A stretch of DNA of 64,000 nt from Flavobacterium enshiense DK69 (GCF_000498495.1 NZ_AVCS01000009.1:1-64000), one strand, 5' to 3'. Shown: positions 1 through 9,607, counted from the stretch's first letter. The notes: generated from the letters alone by a model not told the origin. Translations and numbers: made by a program.

Positions 1-39
1 CTGGCTTTTCGTGTTTTTATTATTGGATAAAGTGTTTTT

Positions 40-594
40 TTATGATTTTGGTAAAGGCGCTCCAACGGCTATATCACAGCGATGTCCGGCCTGACCATGC
101 GGAGGGTTCATTCCCGGTGCTGTTTCAGTAGTCGGTGTGCTCAACAGTTCCGGAATTGCTGAGTTTTGCGACGAGGTAGTCGTATTTCCTGTCGGAGTAA
201 TGTTAGCCGGAGTAACTGTGAAGTTCTGATTGCTTGTTTTCTGAGCTTGAGCTACTCCTTGTGGAGTTGCCGGTTTTCCCGGAGGTGAATTCAAAGGAGC
301 TCCCACTGGGATGTCACAGCGATGTCCGGGTTGACCGTGAGGCGGATTCATTCCTTTGGCAACAGTTGGCTGAACCGGAGGTGTAACTGTTGCTGTGGTT
401 TGAGGCTGAGTAACAGTCATGTTTTGCTGTGGTTGCACAGGCTGCTTCGGTATGTTGGTTCCATTTACAATCTCATACACCGAAGGTACCGGCTTTTGAT
501 CTGCTGTGTTTTTTTCCACAGTCTCCTCTTTTTTGCAGGAAACCAGAGATATGGAAGCTGCTAAAAGCAAGCCTGAAATTGGTCGTATAGTCAT
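40..594 (-). CDS. Proline/threonine-rich lipoprotein with duplicated Cys/His motif
   Basis: Predicted lipoprotein of unknown function. Residues 1-19 form a signal peptide ending in a lipobox, with the lipidated cysteine at residue 20 followed by Lys-Lys-Glu-Glu. The middle is a low-complexity Pro/Thr/Gln linker. Two nearly identical 22-residue blocks occur at residues 81-102 and 161-182. Each begins GMNPPHGQ, continues GHRCDI and ends VGAPL; they differ at only a few positions, and the second ends the protein. One cysteine and two histidines per block are invariant, so metal or haem binding is conceivable but not shown. Motifs of this type are common in flavobacterial hypothetical proteins. 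The gene stands alone, with 62 bases between its ATG and the stop of the large OMP gene upstream. The coding call is safe; the function is unknown. Confidence 0.85.
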   Translation of the reverse strand: MTIRPISGLLLAASISLVSCKKEETVEKNTADQKPVPSVYEIVNGTNIPKQPVQPQQNMTVTQPQTTATVTPPVQPTVAKGMNPPHGQPGHRCDIPVGAPLNSPPGKPATPQGVAQAQKTSNQNFTVTPANITPTGNTTTSSQNSAIPELLSTPTTETAPGMNPPHGQAGHRCDIAVGAPLPKS

Positions 595-656
595 CTTTCA
601 AGATTTTGATAAACCCAAATATAGTGTTTATCGTGCTGTTTTTGAAATGTAACCTG

Positions 657-3600
657 TTAAAAATAAGCTCTTAATTGAATGCTTCCTGTATGGATGGTCT
701 GACTGGTTTCGCTTTTTCGGCCCTGATAATTGACATTTACGTCCAGATATTGGGTTAAGTTTTTTTGAAGCAGTAAATTCCACGTCAGGTTTTTTCCGGG
801 CTGTAGCCCTTCCAGCATCTGATAAGCTACAGGTGAGAACTGATTGCCATCAAAGACATTTTTATAAAATGAAAATTCTCCATTTGCCGTAAATTTCTTT
901 TCAGAGGAAGAATAGTTGAACGAAGTACCCATCCTGTGCCGGTTTAGTGTTTCCATGGCATTAATCCGGTTTTCTTTATTCTGAAATTCATAGAAAACAT
1001 CCCAACTGGCATTTTGCGAAAAAAGATAGGAAACTTTTGGAGCAAGCAGATAGCCTTTCAGAACATAGTTTTTACTGGCATAATTTTCGGAATCGACTCT
1101 GCTTGAAAGGGTTTGTCCGTCAAAATTGAACAGCCATGTTTTTTGTACCAGATGCGCGTATTGCAGTTGATGGGAATAGGATCGGTTTTCCTGTGAACCT
1201 GCAGAAAGTAGTGCTTTGGCATGGTTGTTAAGGTAAGTGTACGTTGTTGAATGAAGCTGTTTCCCGCGGTTGTAAAACAAACTGTTACGGAAGGTCGAAT
1301 TCATCCCTAACAAATCTTTATCACTTGAAGAAAACGGATTAAGGTCGAAATTATCTCCTTGACGTTCTATTTTACGATCCATCAAAAAGGAAGTCTGATT
1401 GTAAAAATGGGACAGTACTTTTTTGTAATCGGTTGCATTTTGCCACTGGAGTGGATTCAAAGTAAGGGATTGCGAAAATTTATTCTGATGGGTTTTGATA
1501 TAAATCTGATTGGGAAGAAAAACACGCACATAGATGGCCAGGTCCGGATACGGCGCCACTTCGAATTCCTGCAATTCCTGAATGCCGTTGCCATTATAAT
1601 CGTTCCAGGTGTACACTCCCTGACCGGGTTCGACCTTCACGTAAGTGTATTCCTGTTGGGCAAGAGTTCCTGAACCGGTTTCATACGCGGTAGCCGTCTG
1701 GATTAGCTGATTGAAAAAACGATCTGTATACAATATACGGGAATTCAATGAAGGTTCATCTGCACGTGCCAAATCTTCAAATTTTAGATTACGATAGTTA
1801 ACAAAAACACCCAAATCGCTTTTTTCTGTTTGTATCAGTTTTGATTTGAGATAATAGGAATCTGAGGTATTTACTTTTTGAATAAGTCCGTTCTGCAAAC
1901 TGTCATTGCTTCGACGTAAATACCCGATTTCGGTGAATACTTTAGTGCTGTCGCCTCTTCCTATAAAAGCGCCAAATTCTTTGTAACGCTGACTTAAAGC
2001 CGAGAATTCATCCGTAGCCTTGTTTTTTTCTTCATTATCTTCCATACGGAAACTGCCTCCCACCCAGTTTTTTTTGTAATGGTGTTTTGCCAAGGTCTGA
2101 CTTCGGATAAAACGGGAATCGGTTTCTTTGGAATCACTCTTTAAGGCGCTGCTGTTGTTGGAGAAAGTCCATTCGTTCAGTTTGAATAAGCCATCGACCA
2201 CATGGCGGGTTCCTGTAAAGTTTTCCGTAAAGTCCAATTTTTCCAATTGATAACGGGCGAATCCTTTACCGGGGAGTTCAAAGTTGACTCCCGAAATCAG
2301 CAAACTCTGATCGCCTAGCGGATTGGTTAAATTCCAGTCGCGATTAAACTCAATGGTAAACAAACGCTCAATGGTTCTGAATTCTTTCTGTACGAATTGG
2401 TAATCGGCAAATGCATCCACATTCCATTTACGGGAGAAAAGGCGCTGTTTTGCATTGATTTTTCCAGCGACACCCTGATTATCATTGTCATCGATGGAAG
2501 AAAACAGGTTTTTGTCGTTATTGCTGAGGCCGAATTCAAAATCAACATGGGTTTTTTCACTCGGATTGTATTTTCCCAAAACGGTCGCAATCTGAATTTT
2601 AGTGGGCGGAACCAATCGTGTAATGGGTTCATAATTTCCCTGAGGTACGCCTGCAATTGGGGCTATATATTCATAAATTCTTCCAATGGTCTGATTGCTC
2701 GATAAAACATAATTCCCAAGATTGTTGCCCAACAGCGTAAATTTTACATTATACAGGACATCGGCCGGATTGTTGGAATATTCAAATACTTCTACGCTGC
2801 CTATCAGTACTTTTTTATACAAAATTTTATTTTCGGAATAGCTGTCTTCGTAGGCGGAAGGGGCTGTCATCAAATCGGGATTGTCACCCGCGTCGACAAG
2901 TATCTGCGCCTGTTCCGGGGATAAGCTTTGTTGTAATGGTTGGTTCTTTACATCGTTTTCAGAATATAGAAAAGTGCCAATGCTCCATTTCTCGCGTTCG
3001 TGGGTTACGCCTCCATAGGTTACGAATCGGGTGTAGCTTCGTTCGGAATACTGATATTCTACGTTGATACGCATTTCCGAAGTTATTGGGAACAAAGAAG
3101 TGAATCGGATTTCACCGGCATTGTAATCGATGATGTAATCGTTGTTTTCTCCGCGTTCCAGCAGGATTCCGTTGACATAAACCCGTTCAGAACCAGAGAT
3201 TACCAAAACATACAATTCACCGTTAGGACCAGTTAGTTTGTATGGTCCCTGATTGCCTTCCTGTCCCGTAAAAGTGCTTTTGGCATATTGCCCGCGTACA
3301 ATAGCACCTGATACGAATAAATCGGTTTTGTTTTCCGGTTGGCCAAAGGTAAAATGGGTGGACAGACCTTGTACTTTTTTGTTGAAATTCAAAAAGCGGG
3401 ATTGCCGGTTTTCCAGGAACAGGTCACCGGCACGCATGGCCCATCTGTCTGAAAACAGTTCCACGAAAATCTGGTCGAATTCATCCAGTTTTTGCGAATA
3501 ACCGCCTTCCTGCAACGGAATGTTACTATCTTGCAAGGAAGCACGCAAACTCACTTTTTCCGAAATTTTTCCTGTAATCTGTAAGTCGAGATTGGAATTT

Positions 3601-4064
3601 ATAACAGCGTTCTGATTGTTTCCCACTGTAACCCCGCGCGAAATACTTCCCGAGGTATTCAATCCATCAAAAGGTTTGTAGGTAGTAATCGGTTCCCGTG
3701 AAACACGATACAGATTTTGACCTGCTTCGTTGCTGACAACTCGGCTTTGGTCGTAAATGCTATATTTTTTGGTGAGGAATTCAGGGAATTTTAAATAGCG
3801 TACCGTAAGTGTGTCCTGATATTGGAAATCGTTTCGGAAAACCAAAGTTCCTTTCTGAAAATCAACTTTGTAATAAAGGGTGTCGATTTCATTGCCGGAT
3901 CGGTCCAAAAGTTTAAAAAATTCTTTGTTGATACTGATGCTGTCAATCGAAACCGGCTTTTCGGATACCGTAATTTTTTTGGTTTGATAAGGCGTTTTGA
4001 TTTCCTGAGCCCGTACGACAGAAAAACAAAGAAAAAAAAGAAGTAAATACGCCTGTTTCAACAT
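657..4064 (-). CDS. Large outer-membrane beta-barrel protein, unknown function
   Basis: A 1135-residue protein with a signal peptide of about 19 residues (cleavage probably after Val-Arg-Ala, before Gln-Glu). It has long stretches of alternating aromatic/hydrophobic and polar residues and ends in Phe, as outer-membrane barrels do. Residues about 135-220 contain a conserved-looking block (GNNQNAVINSNLDLQ, then SLRASLQDSNIPLQ, then KLDEFDQIFVEL) that loosely resembles a segment of large Bacteroidetes surface proteins such as SprA. That resemblance is from memory and weak. A DYNGNGIQELQEFE stretch near residue 820 looks like a calcium-binding-type loop. It lies 58 bases downstream of chrA on the same strand and may be cotranscribed. 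I do not recognise a named family; an outer-membrane or surface role is an inference. Confidence 0.85.
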   Translation of the reverse strand: MLKQAYLLLFFLCFSVVRAQEIKTPYQTKKITVSEKPVSIDSISINKEFFKLLDRSGNEIDTLYYKVDFQKGTLVFRNDFQYQDTLTVRYLKFPEFLTKKYSIYDQSRVVSNEAGQNLYRVSREPITTYKPFDGLNTSGSISRGVTVGNNQNAVINSNLDLQITGKISEKVSLRASLQDSNIPLQEGGYSQKLDEFDQIFVELFSDRWAMRAGDLFLENRQSRFLNFNKKVQGLSTHFTFGQPENKTDLFVSGAIVRGQYAKSTFTGQEGNQGPYKLTGPNGELYVLVISGSERVYVNGILLERGENNDYIIDYNAGEIRFTSLFPITSEMRINVEYQYSERSYTRFVTYGGVTHEREKWSIGTFLYSENDVKNQPLQQSLSPEQAQILVDAGDNPDLMTAPSAYEDSYSENKILYKKVLIGSVEVFEYSNNPADVLYNVKFTLLGNNLGNYVLSSNQTIGRIYEYIAPIAGVPQGNYEPITRLVPPTKIQIATVLGKYNPSEKTHVDFEFGLSNNDKNLFSSIDDNDNQGVAGKINAKQRLFSRKWNVDAFADYQFVQKEFRTIERLFTIEFNRDWNLTNPLGDQSLLISGVNFELPGKGFARYQLEKLDFTENFTGTRHVVDGLFKLNEWTFSNNSSALKSDSKETDSRFIRSQTLAKHHYKKNWVGGSFRMEDNEEKNKATDEFSALSQRYKEFGAFIGRGDSTKVFTEIGYLRRSNDSLQNGLIQKVNTSDSYYLKSKLIQTEKSDLGVFVNYRNLKFEDLARADEPSLNSRILYTDRFFNQLIQTATAYETGSGTLAQQEYTYVKVEPGQGVYTWNDYNGNGIQELQEFEVAPYPDLAIYVRVFLPNQIYIKTHQNKFSQSLTLNPLQWQNATDYKKVLSHFYNQTSFLMDRKIERQGDNFDLNPFSSSDKDLLGMNSTFRNSLFYNRGKQLHSTTYTYLNNHAKALLSAGSQENRSYSHQLQYAHLVQKTWLFNFDGQTLSSRVDSENYASKNYVLKGYLLAPKVSYLFSQNASWDVFYEFQNKENRINAMETLNRHRMGTSFNYSSSEKKFTANGEFSFYKNVFDGNQFSPVAYQMLEGLQPGKNLTWNLLLQKNLTQYLDVNVNYQGRKSETSQTIHTGSIQLRAYF

Positions 4065-4122
4065 AACTACTATAACTCGAATTTGCCAAAAGTAGTGTAA
4101 TTAATCGAGAAATTCTCCCGTT

Positions 4123-5223
4123 TTATATCAATGCAAGCAGATAACCCAAAAGCGAGCCTCCTAAAACCACCCATGCGCTGTTTATTTGTCGAAAACCGAT
4201 TGTTGCAATGAGGCTTGCAACGGCAATAAGCATGGTTTTCCATTCGGTAACCGATTCTTTTCCCATAATGAAGCAGACAACGATAATCAATGCCACTGAA
4301 GCCACGTTTACTGCATCCAGGAAGGAAGAAAAAAGAACAGAATTCCGCATTCTCTTTACCAAAGGATTCAAGGCGGCAACAAAAACAAAAGAGGGAAGAA
4401 ATATCCCTATGGTTGCCACCAAAGCGCCTGTATAACTATTGAGTTGATACCCAATGAACGTTACGGAAGAGAATACAGGGCCGGGAGTGAATTGCCCAAC
4501 CGCTATGGCGTCAATCAAAGTTTGTCTTGAAAGTATGCCTGTTTGCACCAGTTCAGAATCCAGAAAGGCGAACAGTACATAGCCGCTTCCGTATAAAATC
4601 GAACCAATTTTCAGAAAGATGAAAAAGAGTTGGCTGTTGGAAGCTGCAATCATGCCAATCGGCACAAAACCGTTGATGTGTTTTTTGGAATTTTTTAAAT
4701 AATGTACGGCCAAAGCCAATAATCCGGATCCGAAAAGCACGACGATTTCGTTCATTCCGAAATACGAAGCGGTCAATGCAAGGATGCCAATACTGATTAG
4801 GAAATTGGATTTAAAGGAAGTTTTGGCCAGAGGATAAATTGCCGAAAGTATAATGGCAATAATTGCTGGTTTGATGCCATAAATGAACGGTTGTATTTCA
4901 GGTAACGTTCCGTAGCTTTTGTACAACCAAGCAAAACCTAATGTGATGAAAACGGCAGGAAGGATAAAACTTAGGCCTGCTAGTACAAGGCCTTTCCAGT
5001 TTCCTCTTTCTTTGCCTAAATGTATTGCCAATTCTGTACTGTTCGGTCCGGGGATCAGGTTGGTGGCTCCCACTAAATCCATAAAGTGGTCGTCGTTCAT
5101 CCATTGGCGTTTGCGAACGACTTCATCCCGCATCATGGCAATATGAGCAGCGGGTCCGCCGAAAGCAATCAGCCCCAGTTTTAAAAACAGTTTTCCGATT
5201 TCTTTCAGCGAACCCTGCTGCAT
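4123..5223 (-). CDS. chrA: Chromate efflux transporter, CHR family
   Basis: Inner-membrane CHR-family transporter (366 residues), expected to export chromate; sulfate or another oxyanion is also possible. It shows the two-half architecture of long-chain CHR proteins. The N-terminal half carries the GGPAAHIAMM signature (about residues 22-31) and a GATNLIPGPNSTELA segment. The C-terminal half repeats the pattern with FTPGPVFSSVTFIGYQ near residue 245. About ten hydrophobic segments are visible. The ATG is only 4 bases past the lysC stop, so the two genes are probably cotranscribed. No ChrB-type regulator is nearby, so a role in chromate resistance rests on family membership alone. Confidence 0.88.
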   Translation of the reverse strand: MQQGSLKEIGKLFLKLGLIAFGGPAAHIAMMRDEVVRKRQWMNDDHFMDLVGATNLIPGPNSTELAIHLGKERGNWKGLVLAGLSFILPAVFITLGFAWLYKSYGTLPEIQPFIYGIKPAIIAIILSAIYPLAKTSFKSNFLISIGILALTASYFGMNEIVVLFGSGLLALAVHYLKNSKKHINGFVPIGMIAASNSQLFFIFLKIGSILYGSGYVLFAFLDSELVQTGILSRQTLIDAIAVGQFTPGPVFSSVTFIGYQLNSYTGALVATIGIFLPSFVFVAALNPLVKRMRNSVLFSSFLDAVNVASVALIIVVCFIMGKESVTEWKTMLIAVASLIATIGFRQINSAWVVLGGSLLGYLLALI

Positions 5224-5227
5224 AGAA

Positions 5228-6481
5228 TTATTCTTGTGTTACGATCTGCATCGTTTCGCGGCTCATTTGTTTCACCAGAACCGTTTTGTCTTTCTCTACC
5301 ATGCTGATGGCTTTGTCGGTAAAATGACGGATGGTGTACAGCGATACATTTTCGTTGTAGAAAATTTTGAATTTCTTAGCCAAGATGTTTTTCAGTTCGC
5401 CAAAATTACCAAACTTGTCTTCAATACAAACTGAGAAACTGATCGCCGTGTTTTGAATCAAACTTACTTTGATTTTGTATTTGTGGAATAGAGCAAAAAT
5501 TTCACTGATGTTTTCCTCCATGATAAATGAAAAGTCGATGGAAGAAAGGGAAAGCAATAATTGGTTTTTCTTTACGATGAAACATGATGTTTCCGGTTCC
5601 AAATGACTTCCTTTGGCAATGCTGGTCCCTGGTAAAAGCGGATTCAAAAACGATTTTACATACAAAGGAATTTCTTTGCTTTGAAGCGGCTGCAATGTTT
5701 TCGGGTGGATAACCGAAGCACCGTAAAACGCAAGCTCGATAGCTTCACGGTAAGAAATCTGATTTAATAAAGTTGTGTTCTCGAAATATCTCGGATCGGC
5801 GTTTAACACCCCCGGAACGTCTTTCCAGATGGTAACGCTTTCTGCATTTAAACAGTAAGCAAAAATAGCCGCTGTATAATCGGAACCTTCACGGCCTAAG
5901 GTAGTGGTGAAGTTGTTTTCATCCGAACCTAAGAATCCCTGAGTGATGTTTAATACTTTTCTCTTTATGTTTTTTGAGATTGTTTTTTGAGTAGTATCCC
6001 AGTCTACGATGGCATCACGATAGGTGTTGTCTGTTTTGATGAAGTTACGAACGTCTACCCAGTGATTTTTTATCCCTACATGGTTGAAGTAATGACTTAA
6101 AATAGTAGTCGAAATAATTTCACCCATACTTACAACTTGATCATACACGAAGTTGTAATTTGGAGATTTGTTCGAGCTTAAGAAGTACTCTAAGTCAAGG
6201 AAATGCTTGTTTACGGCAGTAAAAACGGCGTTTTTATCATCTTCAAACAAATCCAACAAAATTTGGTTGTGGTATTTCTTTATTTCCTGAATCGAAGCGT
6301 TCAATTCCTTGGACTTCTCGAAATAGTTCTTGATTACCAACTCCAACGCATTGGTTGTTTTTCCCATAGCCGAAACTACAAGAAGTACATCTTCATAACC
6401 TACCTGTTGTAAAACACTGTGTACGTTTTTAATACCGGCGGCATCTTTTACGGAGGCTCCTCCAAATTTAAAAATTCTCAT
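5228..6481 (-). CDS. lysC: Aspartate kinase (monofunctional)
   Basis: Catalyses ATP-dependent phosphorylation of aspartate, the first step towards lysine, threonine and methionine. The start chosen is the ATG giving MRIFKFGGASVKD, because the KFGG(A/T)S ATP-binding signature should lie a few residues from the N-terminus; an upstream in-frame ATG would add six residues. The amino-acid kinase domain runs to about residue 270 and includes GREGSDYTAA and the substrate-site segment WKDVPGVLNADPR. The C-terminal third looks like the usual paired ACT regulatory domains, so feedback inhibition is likely. No homoserine dehydrogenase domain follows (about 417 residues). It lies between the GNAT gene (78 bases upstream) and chrA (4 bases downstream). 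Confidence 0.92.
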   Translation of the reverse strand: MRIFKFGGASVKDAAGIKNVHSVLQQVGYEDVLLVVSAMGKTTNALELVIKNYFEKSKELNASIQEIKKYHNQILLDLFEDDKNAVFTAVNKHFLDLEYFLSSNKSPNYNFVYDQVVSMGEIISTTILSHYFNHVGIKNHWVDVRNFIKTDNTYRDAIVDWDTTQKTISKNIKRKVLNITQGFLGSDENNFTTTLGREGSDYTAAIFAYCLNAESVTIWKDVPGVLNADPRYFENTTLLNQISYREAIELAFYGASVIHPKTLQPLQSKEIPLYVKSFLNPLLPGTSIAKGSHLEPETSCFIVKKNQLLLSLSSIDFSFIMEENISEIFALFHKYKIKVSLIQNTAISFSVCIEDKFGNFGELKNILAKKFKIFYNENVSLYTIRHFTDKAISMVEKDKTVLVKQMSRETMQIVTQE

Positions 6482-6559
6482 GTTGTTTAAAAATTCCAAT
6501 CCCGAAAATCACTTCGCAATCCGAAATCACCCTTTGGGATTGATCGTTGTTAAATATAG

Positions 6560-7033
6560 TTAGTTGCCATTTAAAAAGGCTTCAATTCCTTCTTCATTCA
6601 TTTGAACTACTCTCCAGTCGTCCAATACTTTTGCTCCCGATTTTTCGTAGAAATCAATGGCGTGCTGATTCCAGTCCAATACGTTCCATTCGATTCTTCG
6701 GACGCCGTCGGCTTTTCCTTGTTTCATGATTTCGGTATAAAGGGCGAATCCCAAGCCGGTACCACGCATCTTTTCTTTTACGATAAGGTCTTCAAGGTGG
6801 ATGGTCTTTCCCTTCCAGGTCGAGTATCGGTAATAGTACAACGCCATGCCCACAATATCGCCATCTACTTCCGCAATGAAAGTGTGGAATAATGGATTGG
6901 TGCCAAAACCGTCGCTTACTAAATCATCTGTAGTAACCACTACGGCATCGGGTTCTTTCTCGAAAATTGCCAATTCGCGAATCAAATCGAGAACGGCTGG
7001 CATGTCCTTTTCGGTTCCTTTTCTGATGAGCAT
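6560..7033 (-). CDS. GNAT acetyltransferase, diamine/thialysine acetyltransferase-like
   Basis: A 157-residue GCN5-related N-acetyltransferase. The acetyl-CoA pyrophosphate-binding loop is seen as VKEKMRGTGLGFALY (about residues 86-100). It is followed by WNVLDWNQHAIDFYEKSGAK, the alpha4/beta-bulge segment typical of the spermidine/spermine and thialysine acetyltransferase (SSAT) branch, and the N-terminal block LIRELAIFEKEPDAV fits that branch too. The likely substrate is a small amine or thialysine-like amino acid; the exact substrate cannot be read from sequence. The gene begins 4 bases after the M48 protease stop and precedes lysC by 78 bases, so these minus-strand genes probably form one operon. 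Confidence 0.88.
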   Translation of the reverse strand: MLIRKGTEKDMPAVLDLIRELAIFEKEPDAVVVTTDDLVSDGFGTNPLFHTFIAEVDGDIVGMALYYYRYSTWKGKTIHLEDLIVKEKMRGTGLGFALYTEIMKQGKADGVRRIEWNVLDWNQHAIDFYEKSGAKVLDDWRVVQMNEEGIEAFLNGN

Positions 7034-7037
7034 CGTT

Positions 7038-7886
7038 TTATTTTTTCTTCTTTTTCTTAGTTGTTGTGGTCTTTTTGGCTGCCGGTTTTGCCGTTTGTTT
7101 TACGTAAGGCTTGTATAAACCGTCTTTTTCTGCTCTGGCTTTTGCATTGGCAGCTCTCTTTTTTGGGTCAGGGTGAGAACTCATCATTCTTTCAATGAAA
7201 GAGGATTGTTGTCCTTCGCTTAATTTGGCAAGAATGGTAAAAGCCGATTCGACAGCATTCACGTCATATCCGTTTCGTTTCATGAAATCATACGAATACA
7301 TATCGGCATCCGATTCCTGTTTCTGGCTGTATTGGCTGTCGACAAGCGCACTGCCGATCTTGCCTAACTGACTATCGGTAACTTTTGCTGCGCTGGCAGA
7401 TTGTGAAGCTGCAGCATCGGTTAAAGCTTCTTTTTGATATGCTGTTTTTATAGCGTCTCTAGAATCGTGATTGGCTACGTGTCCGATTTCATGTCCGATT
7501 ACGGCTAAAAGTTCGTTGTCGTCCATGATGTCCATCAGCCCGGCAAAGACTCTTACACTTCCGTCGGCTGTTGCAAACGCATTTACTTCTTTTAATTTGT
7601 ACACTTTAAAGTTAAGTGTCAAGCCTTTTTCACTGGCGTGTTTTCCGAAAACTCTTTTTAAGCGGATGGTGTACGGATCTTTATCGTCGGCTACCGGATT
7701 TTCTTTATCCATTTTGGCAACAGCTTCTCTGGAAAGGTTTGCGGCATCAGCATCGCTAAAAGTAAGGCCGGTGACTCCTTTTTGAACCGCCCCTAAGGCT
7801 TTTTCTCCTAAATTAATTTGAGCACTAACAGTTTGTAATCCTAAAACTGCAAATAATGTAGCAAGATATAAAGGTGTTTTTTTCAT
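7038..7886 (-). CDS. Secreted/periplasmic M48 family zinc metalloprotease
   Basis: A 282-residue Oma1/BepA-type M48 peptidase, probably periplasmic. A signal peptide (residues 1-22, cleavage before Gln-Ile) precedes the protease domain. The HEIGH zinc motif is at residues 132-136, and the third ligand is the Glu of QESDAD near residue 191. No transmembrane helices follow the signal, so it is not HtpX-like. The extreme C-terminus is an odd Lys/Thr/Ala tail ending in TTTTKKKKKK, which may help association with membrane or envelope polymers (speculative). Likely function is proteolytic quality control of envelope proteins, inferred from the family. It is the first gene of a tight minus-strand group with the GNAT and lysC. 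Confidence 0.9.
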   Translation of the reverse strand: MKKTPLYLATLFAVLGLQTVSAQINLGEKALGAVQKGVTGLTFSDADAANLSREAVAKMDKENPVADDKDPYTIRLKRVFGKHASEKGLTLNFKVYKLKEVNAFATADGSVRVFAGLMDIMDDNELLAVIGHEIGHVANHDSRDAIKTAYQKEALTDAAASQSASAAKVTDSQLGKIGSALVDSQYSQKQESDADMYSYDFMKRNGYDVNAVESAFTILAKLSEGQQSSFIERMMSSHPDPKKRAANAKARAEKDGLYKPYVKQTAKPAAKKTTTTKKKKKK

Positions 7887-8021
7887 ATCGAAATTATATT
7901 AAGACGAAACACATTACTATTTATTTTTATATTCGTTCAGAAGTGAATATTATTTGAAAATGTTGCATTAAAAATCAAAAATATGATTAATATTTGCAAC
8001 TGCAAAAACGACATGCTAACA

Positions 8022-9029
8022 ATGAAACAGCGTAATAACACTTTAGGTGAGTTTATCATCGAAAAACAAGAAGAATTCAAGTATTCCTCAGGAGAATTAT
8101 CACGTATTATCAATGCTATCCGTCTGGCAGCAAAGGTAGTAAATTATAAAGTAAATAAAGCCGGATTGGTTGATATTGTTGGAGCGGCCGGAGAACAGAA
8201 CGTTCAGGGAGAAGATCAGCAAAAATTAGACGTTTATGCCAATGAAGTTTTTATTCAGACATTGATCAACCGTGAAATCGTTTGCGGTATCGCTTCAGAA
8301 GAAAATGATGATTTTATTGCTATTCACGGAAAAGCCGGAGACGACAATAATAAATATGTGGTTTTGATGGATCCGTTGGACGGGTCTTCTAATATTGATG
8401 TGAATGTTTCCGTGGGGACAATTTTTTCTGTATACAGAAGAGTAACACCTATCGGAACCCCGGTAACCCTGGAAGATTTTTTACAACCGGGCGATCATCA
8501 GGTAGCAGCGGGTTACGTAATTTATGGTACATCAACCATGTTGGTATACACTACAGGGCACGGCGTAAACGGATTTACACTGAACCCGGCAATCGGAACG
8601 TTCTACCTTTCGCACCCGAACATGCAATATCCTAAAGACGGCAAGATTTATTCGGTAAATGAAGGAAACTATATCCACTTCCCGCAGGGTGTGAAAGATT
8701 ATATCAAATACTGTCAGATGGAAGAAGGCGATCGTCCTTATACTTCACGCTATATCGGAAGTTTGGTTTCCGATTTCCACAGAAATATGATTAAAGGTGG
8801 TGTTTATATTTATCCGACGAGTTCCAAAGCGCCAAAAGGGAAACTGCGTTTGTTGTACGAATGCAATCCTATGGCGTTCATCGCAGAACAGGCAGGAGGT
8901 AAGGCTTCGGACGGTTACCAAAGAATCATGGAAATAAAACCGACCGAACTGCATCAAAGAGTTCCTTTTTTCTGTGGAAGCCAGAACATGGTGGAAAAAG
9001 CGGAGGAATTTATGGCAAAGTATAAATAG
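8022..9029 (+). CDS. fbp: Class I fructose-1,6-bisphosphatase
   Basis: Hydrolyses fructose-1,6-bisphosphate to fructose-6-phosphate in gluconeogenesis. The metal-binding motif [12 protein letters not shown] and the SEEND segment are intact, as is the C-terminal [18 protein letters not shown] block, all diagnostic of the class I family. The start was set at the third in-frame ATG ([11 protein letters not shown]), because family members begin a few residues before TLGEFI; upstream ATGs at 7983 and 8013 would add a non-homologous leader. No Shine-Dalgarno is visible at any of them. The gene is divergent from the M48 protease and ends before a strong hairpin terminator. It appears monocistronic. 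Confidence 0.94.
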   Translation: MKQRNNTLGEFIIEKQEEFKYSSGELSRIINAIRLAAKVVNYKVNKAGLVDIVGAAGEQNVQGEDQQKLDVYANEVFIQTLINREIVCGIASEENDDFIAIHGKAGDDNNKYVVLMDPLDGSSNIDVNVSVGTIFSVYRRVTPIGTPVTLEDFLQPGDHQVAAGYVIYGTSTMLVYTTGHGVNGFTLNPAIGTFYLSHPNMQYPKDGKIYSVNEGNYIHFPQGVKDYIKYCQMEEGDRPYTSRYIGSLVSDFHRNMIKGGVYIYPTSSKAPKGKLRLLYECNPMAFIAEQAGGKASDGYQRIMEIKPTELHQRVPFFCGSQNMVEKAEEFMAKYK

Positions 9030-9072
9030 GTGCCAAGGTGCTCAGTGGCTAAAGTACTGAGTTCTGAAAAAG

Positions 9073-9113
9073 AAAAAAGGAGCGAAAAACAGATAATTTT
9101 TCGCTCCTTTTTT
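9073..9113. terminator. Bidirectional intrinsic terminator after fbp
   Basis: A perfect 17-bp stem with A and T runs on either side (arms 9073-9089 and 9097-9113, core GGAGCG/CGCTCC) and a 7-base loop. It lies between convergent fbp and the TerB-like gene. Confidence 0.85.
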
Positions 9114-9175
9114 CTTTGCGGATGTTTTTAATTGCTTAGCAACTGAGAATCTTAGTGCCTCAGGACCTCAAAAAA

Positions 9176-9607
9176 TTATTTATTCATGTGCTGCATTTCG
9201 TAGATAAATGTGTCCAGATCTACATTGAGAACCAGAAGTGACAGCGCTTTTTCTACAATCAATTTCACGTTGCCCGGCGTGAAGCCCAAAGCCAAGGCAA
9301 ATTTTGCTAAAAGGTCTTTTTGTTTAGGTCCCAGAACGTGGTCGACAAATACCATTCGGGATAAATCATACAAGCGCTCCAGTCGGTGAATATAAATGGA
9401 CGGTGCGTTAATGGGGTATTTCATGGGGTTTTCCAAGATTTCCTCATATTCGTCTTTGGAAATCTCCAGTTTGACTGCAAGCTTGTCCAGGAACGCCCTT
9501 GCTTCGGTACTCATGTCGCCATCGGCCACGGCAACTCTTACAATAGCAGAGAAATGACCTTTGTTACGACTTTTGAATTCGCTATCAAATAAATCTGAAA
9601 TTGACAT
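9176..9607 (-). CDS. TerB-like helical protein
   Basis: A 143-residue all-helical protein resembling the TerB fold. The segment VRVAVADGDMSTEARAFLDKLA (residues about 23-44) matches the acidic metal-binding helix-loop pattern of TerB-like proteins. The function in flavobacteria is unknown; the name comes from tellurite-resistance TerB, but the rest of a ter cluster is absent here, so a tellurite role should not be assumed. It has no signal peptide and is probably cytosolic. It is transcribed convergently to fbp. A good TAAATTTG -7 box sits about 23 bases upstream of the ATG. Confidence 0.72.
   Translation of the reverse strand: MSISDLFDSEFKSRNKGHFSAIVRVAVADGDMSTEARAFLDKLAVKLEISKDEYEEILENPMKYPINAPSIYIHRLERLYDLSRMVFVDHVLGPKQKDLLAKFALALGFTPGNVKLIVEKALSLLVLNVDLDTFIYEMQHMNK

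Noticed and set aside
2327..2656. Alternative ORFs nested inside the large OMP gene and other long genes
   Set aside because: Each lies wholly inside a well-supported gene in another frame and has no domain or signal of its own.
9030..9175. Repetitive words around the fbp terminator (for example CAAGGTGCTCAG and TTAGTGCCTCAG)
   Set aside because: They look like remnants of imperfect intergenic repeats, but the copies in the window are too short and divergent to define an element; only the terminator was listed.
9176..9607. Tellurite-resistance locus
   Set aside because: Only a TerB-like fold is present; no TerC, TerD, TerA or TerE gene is adjacent, so no resistance function is claimed.
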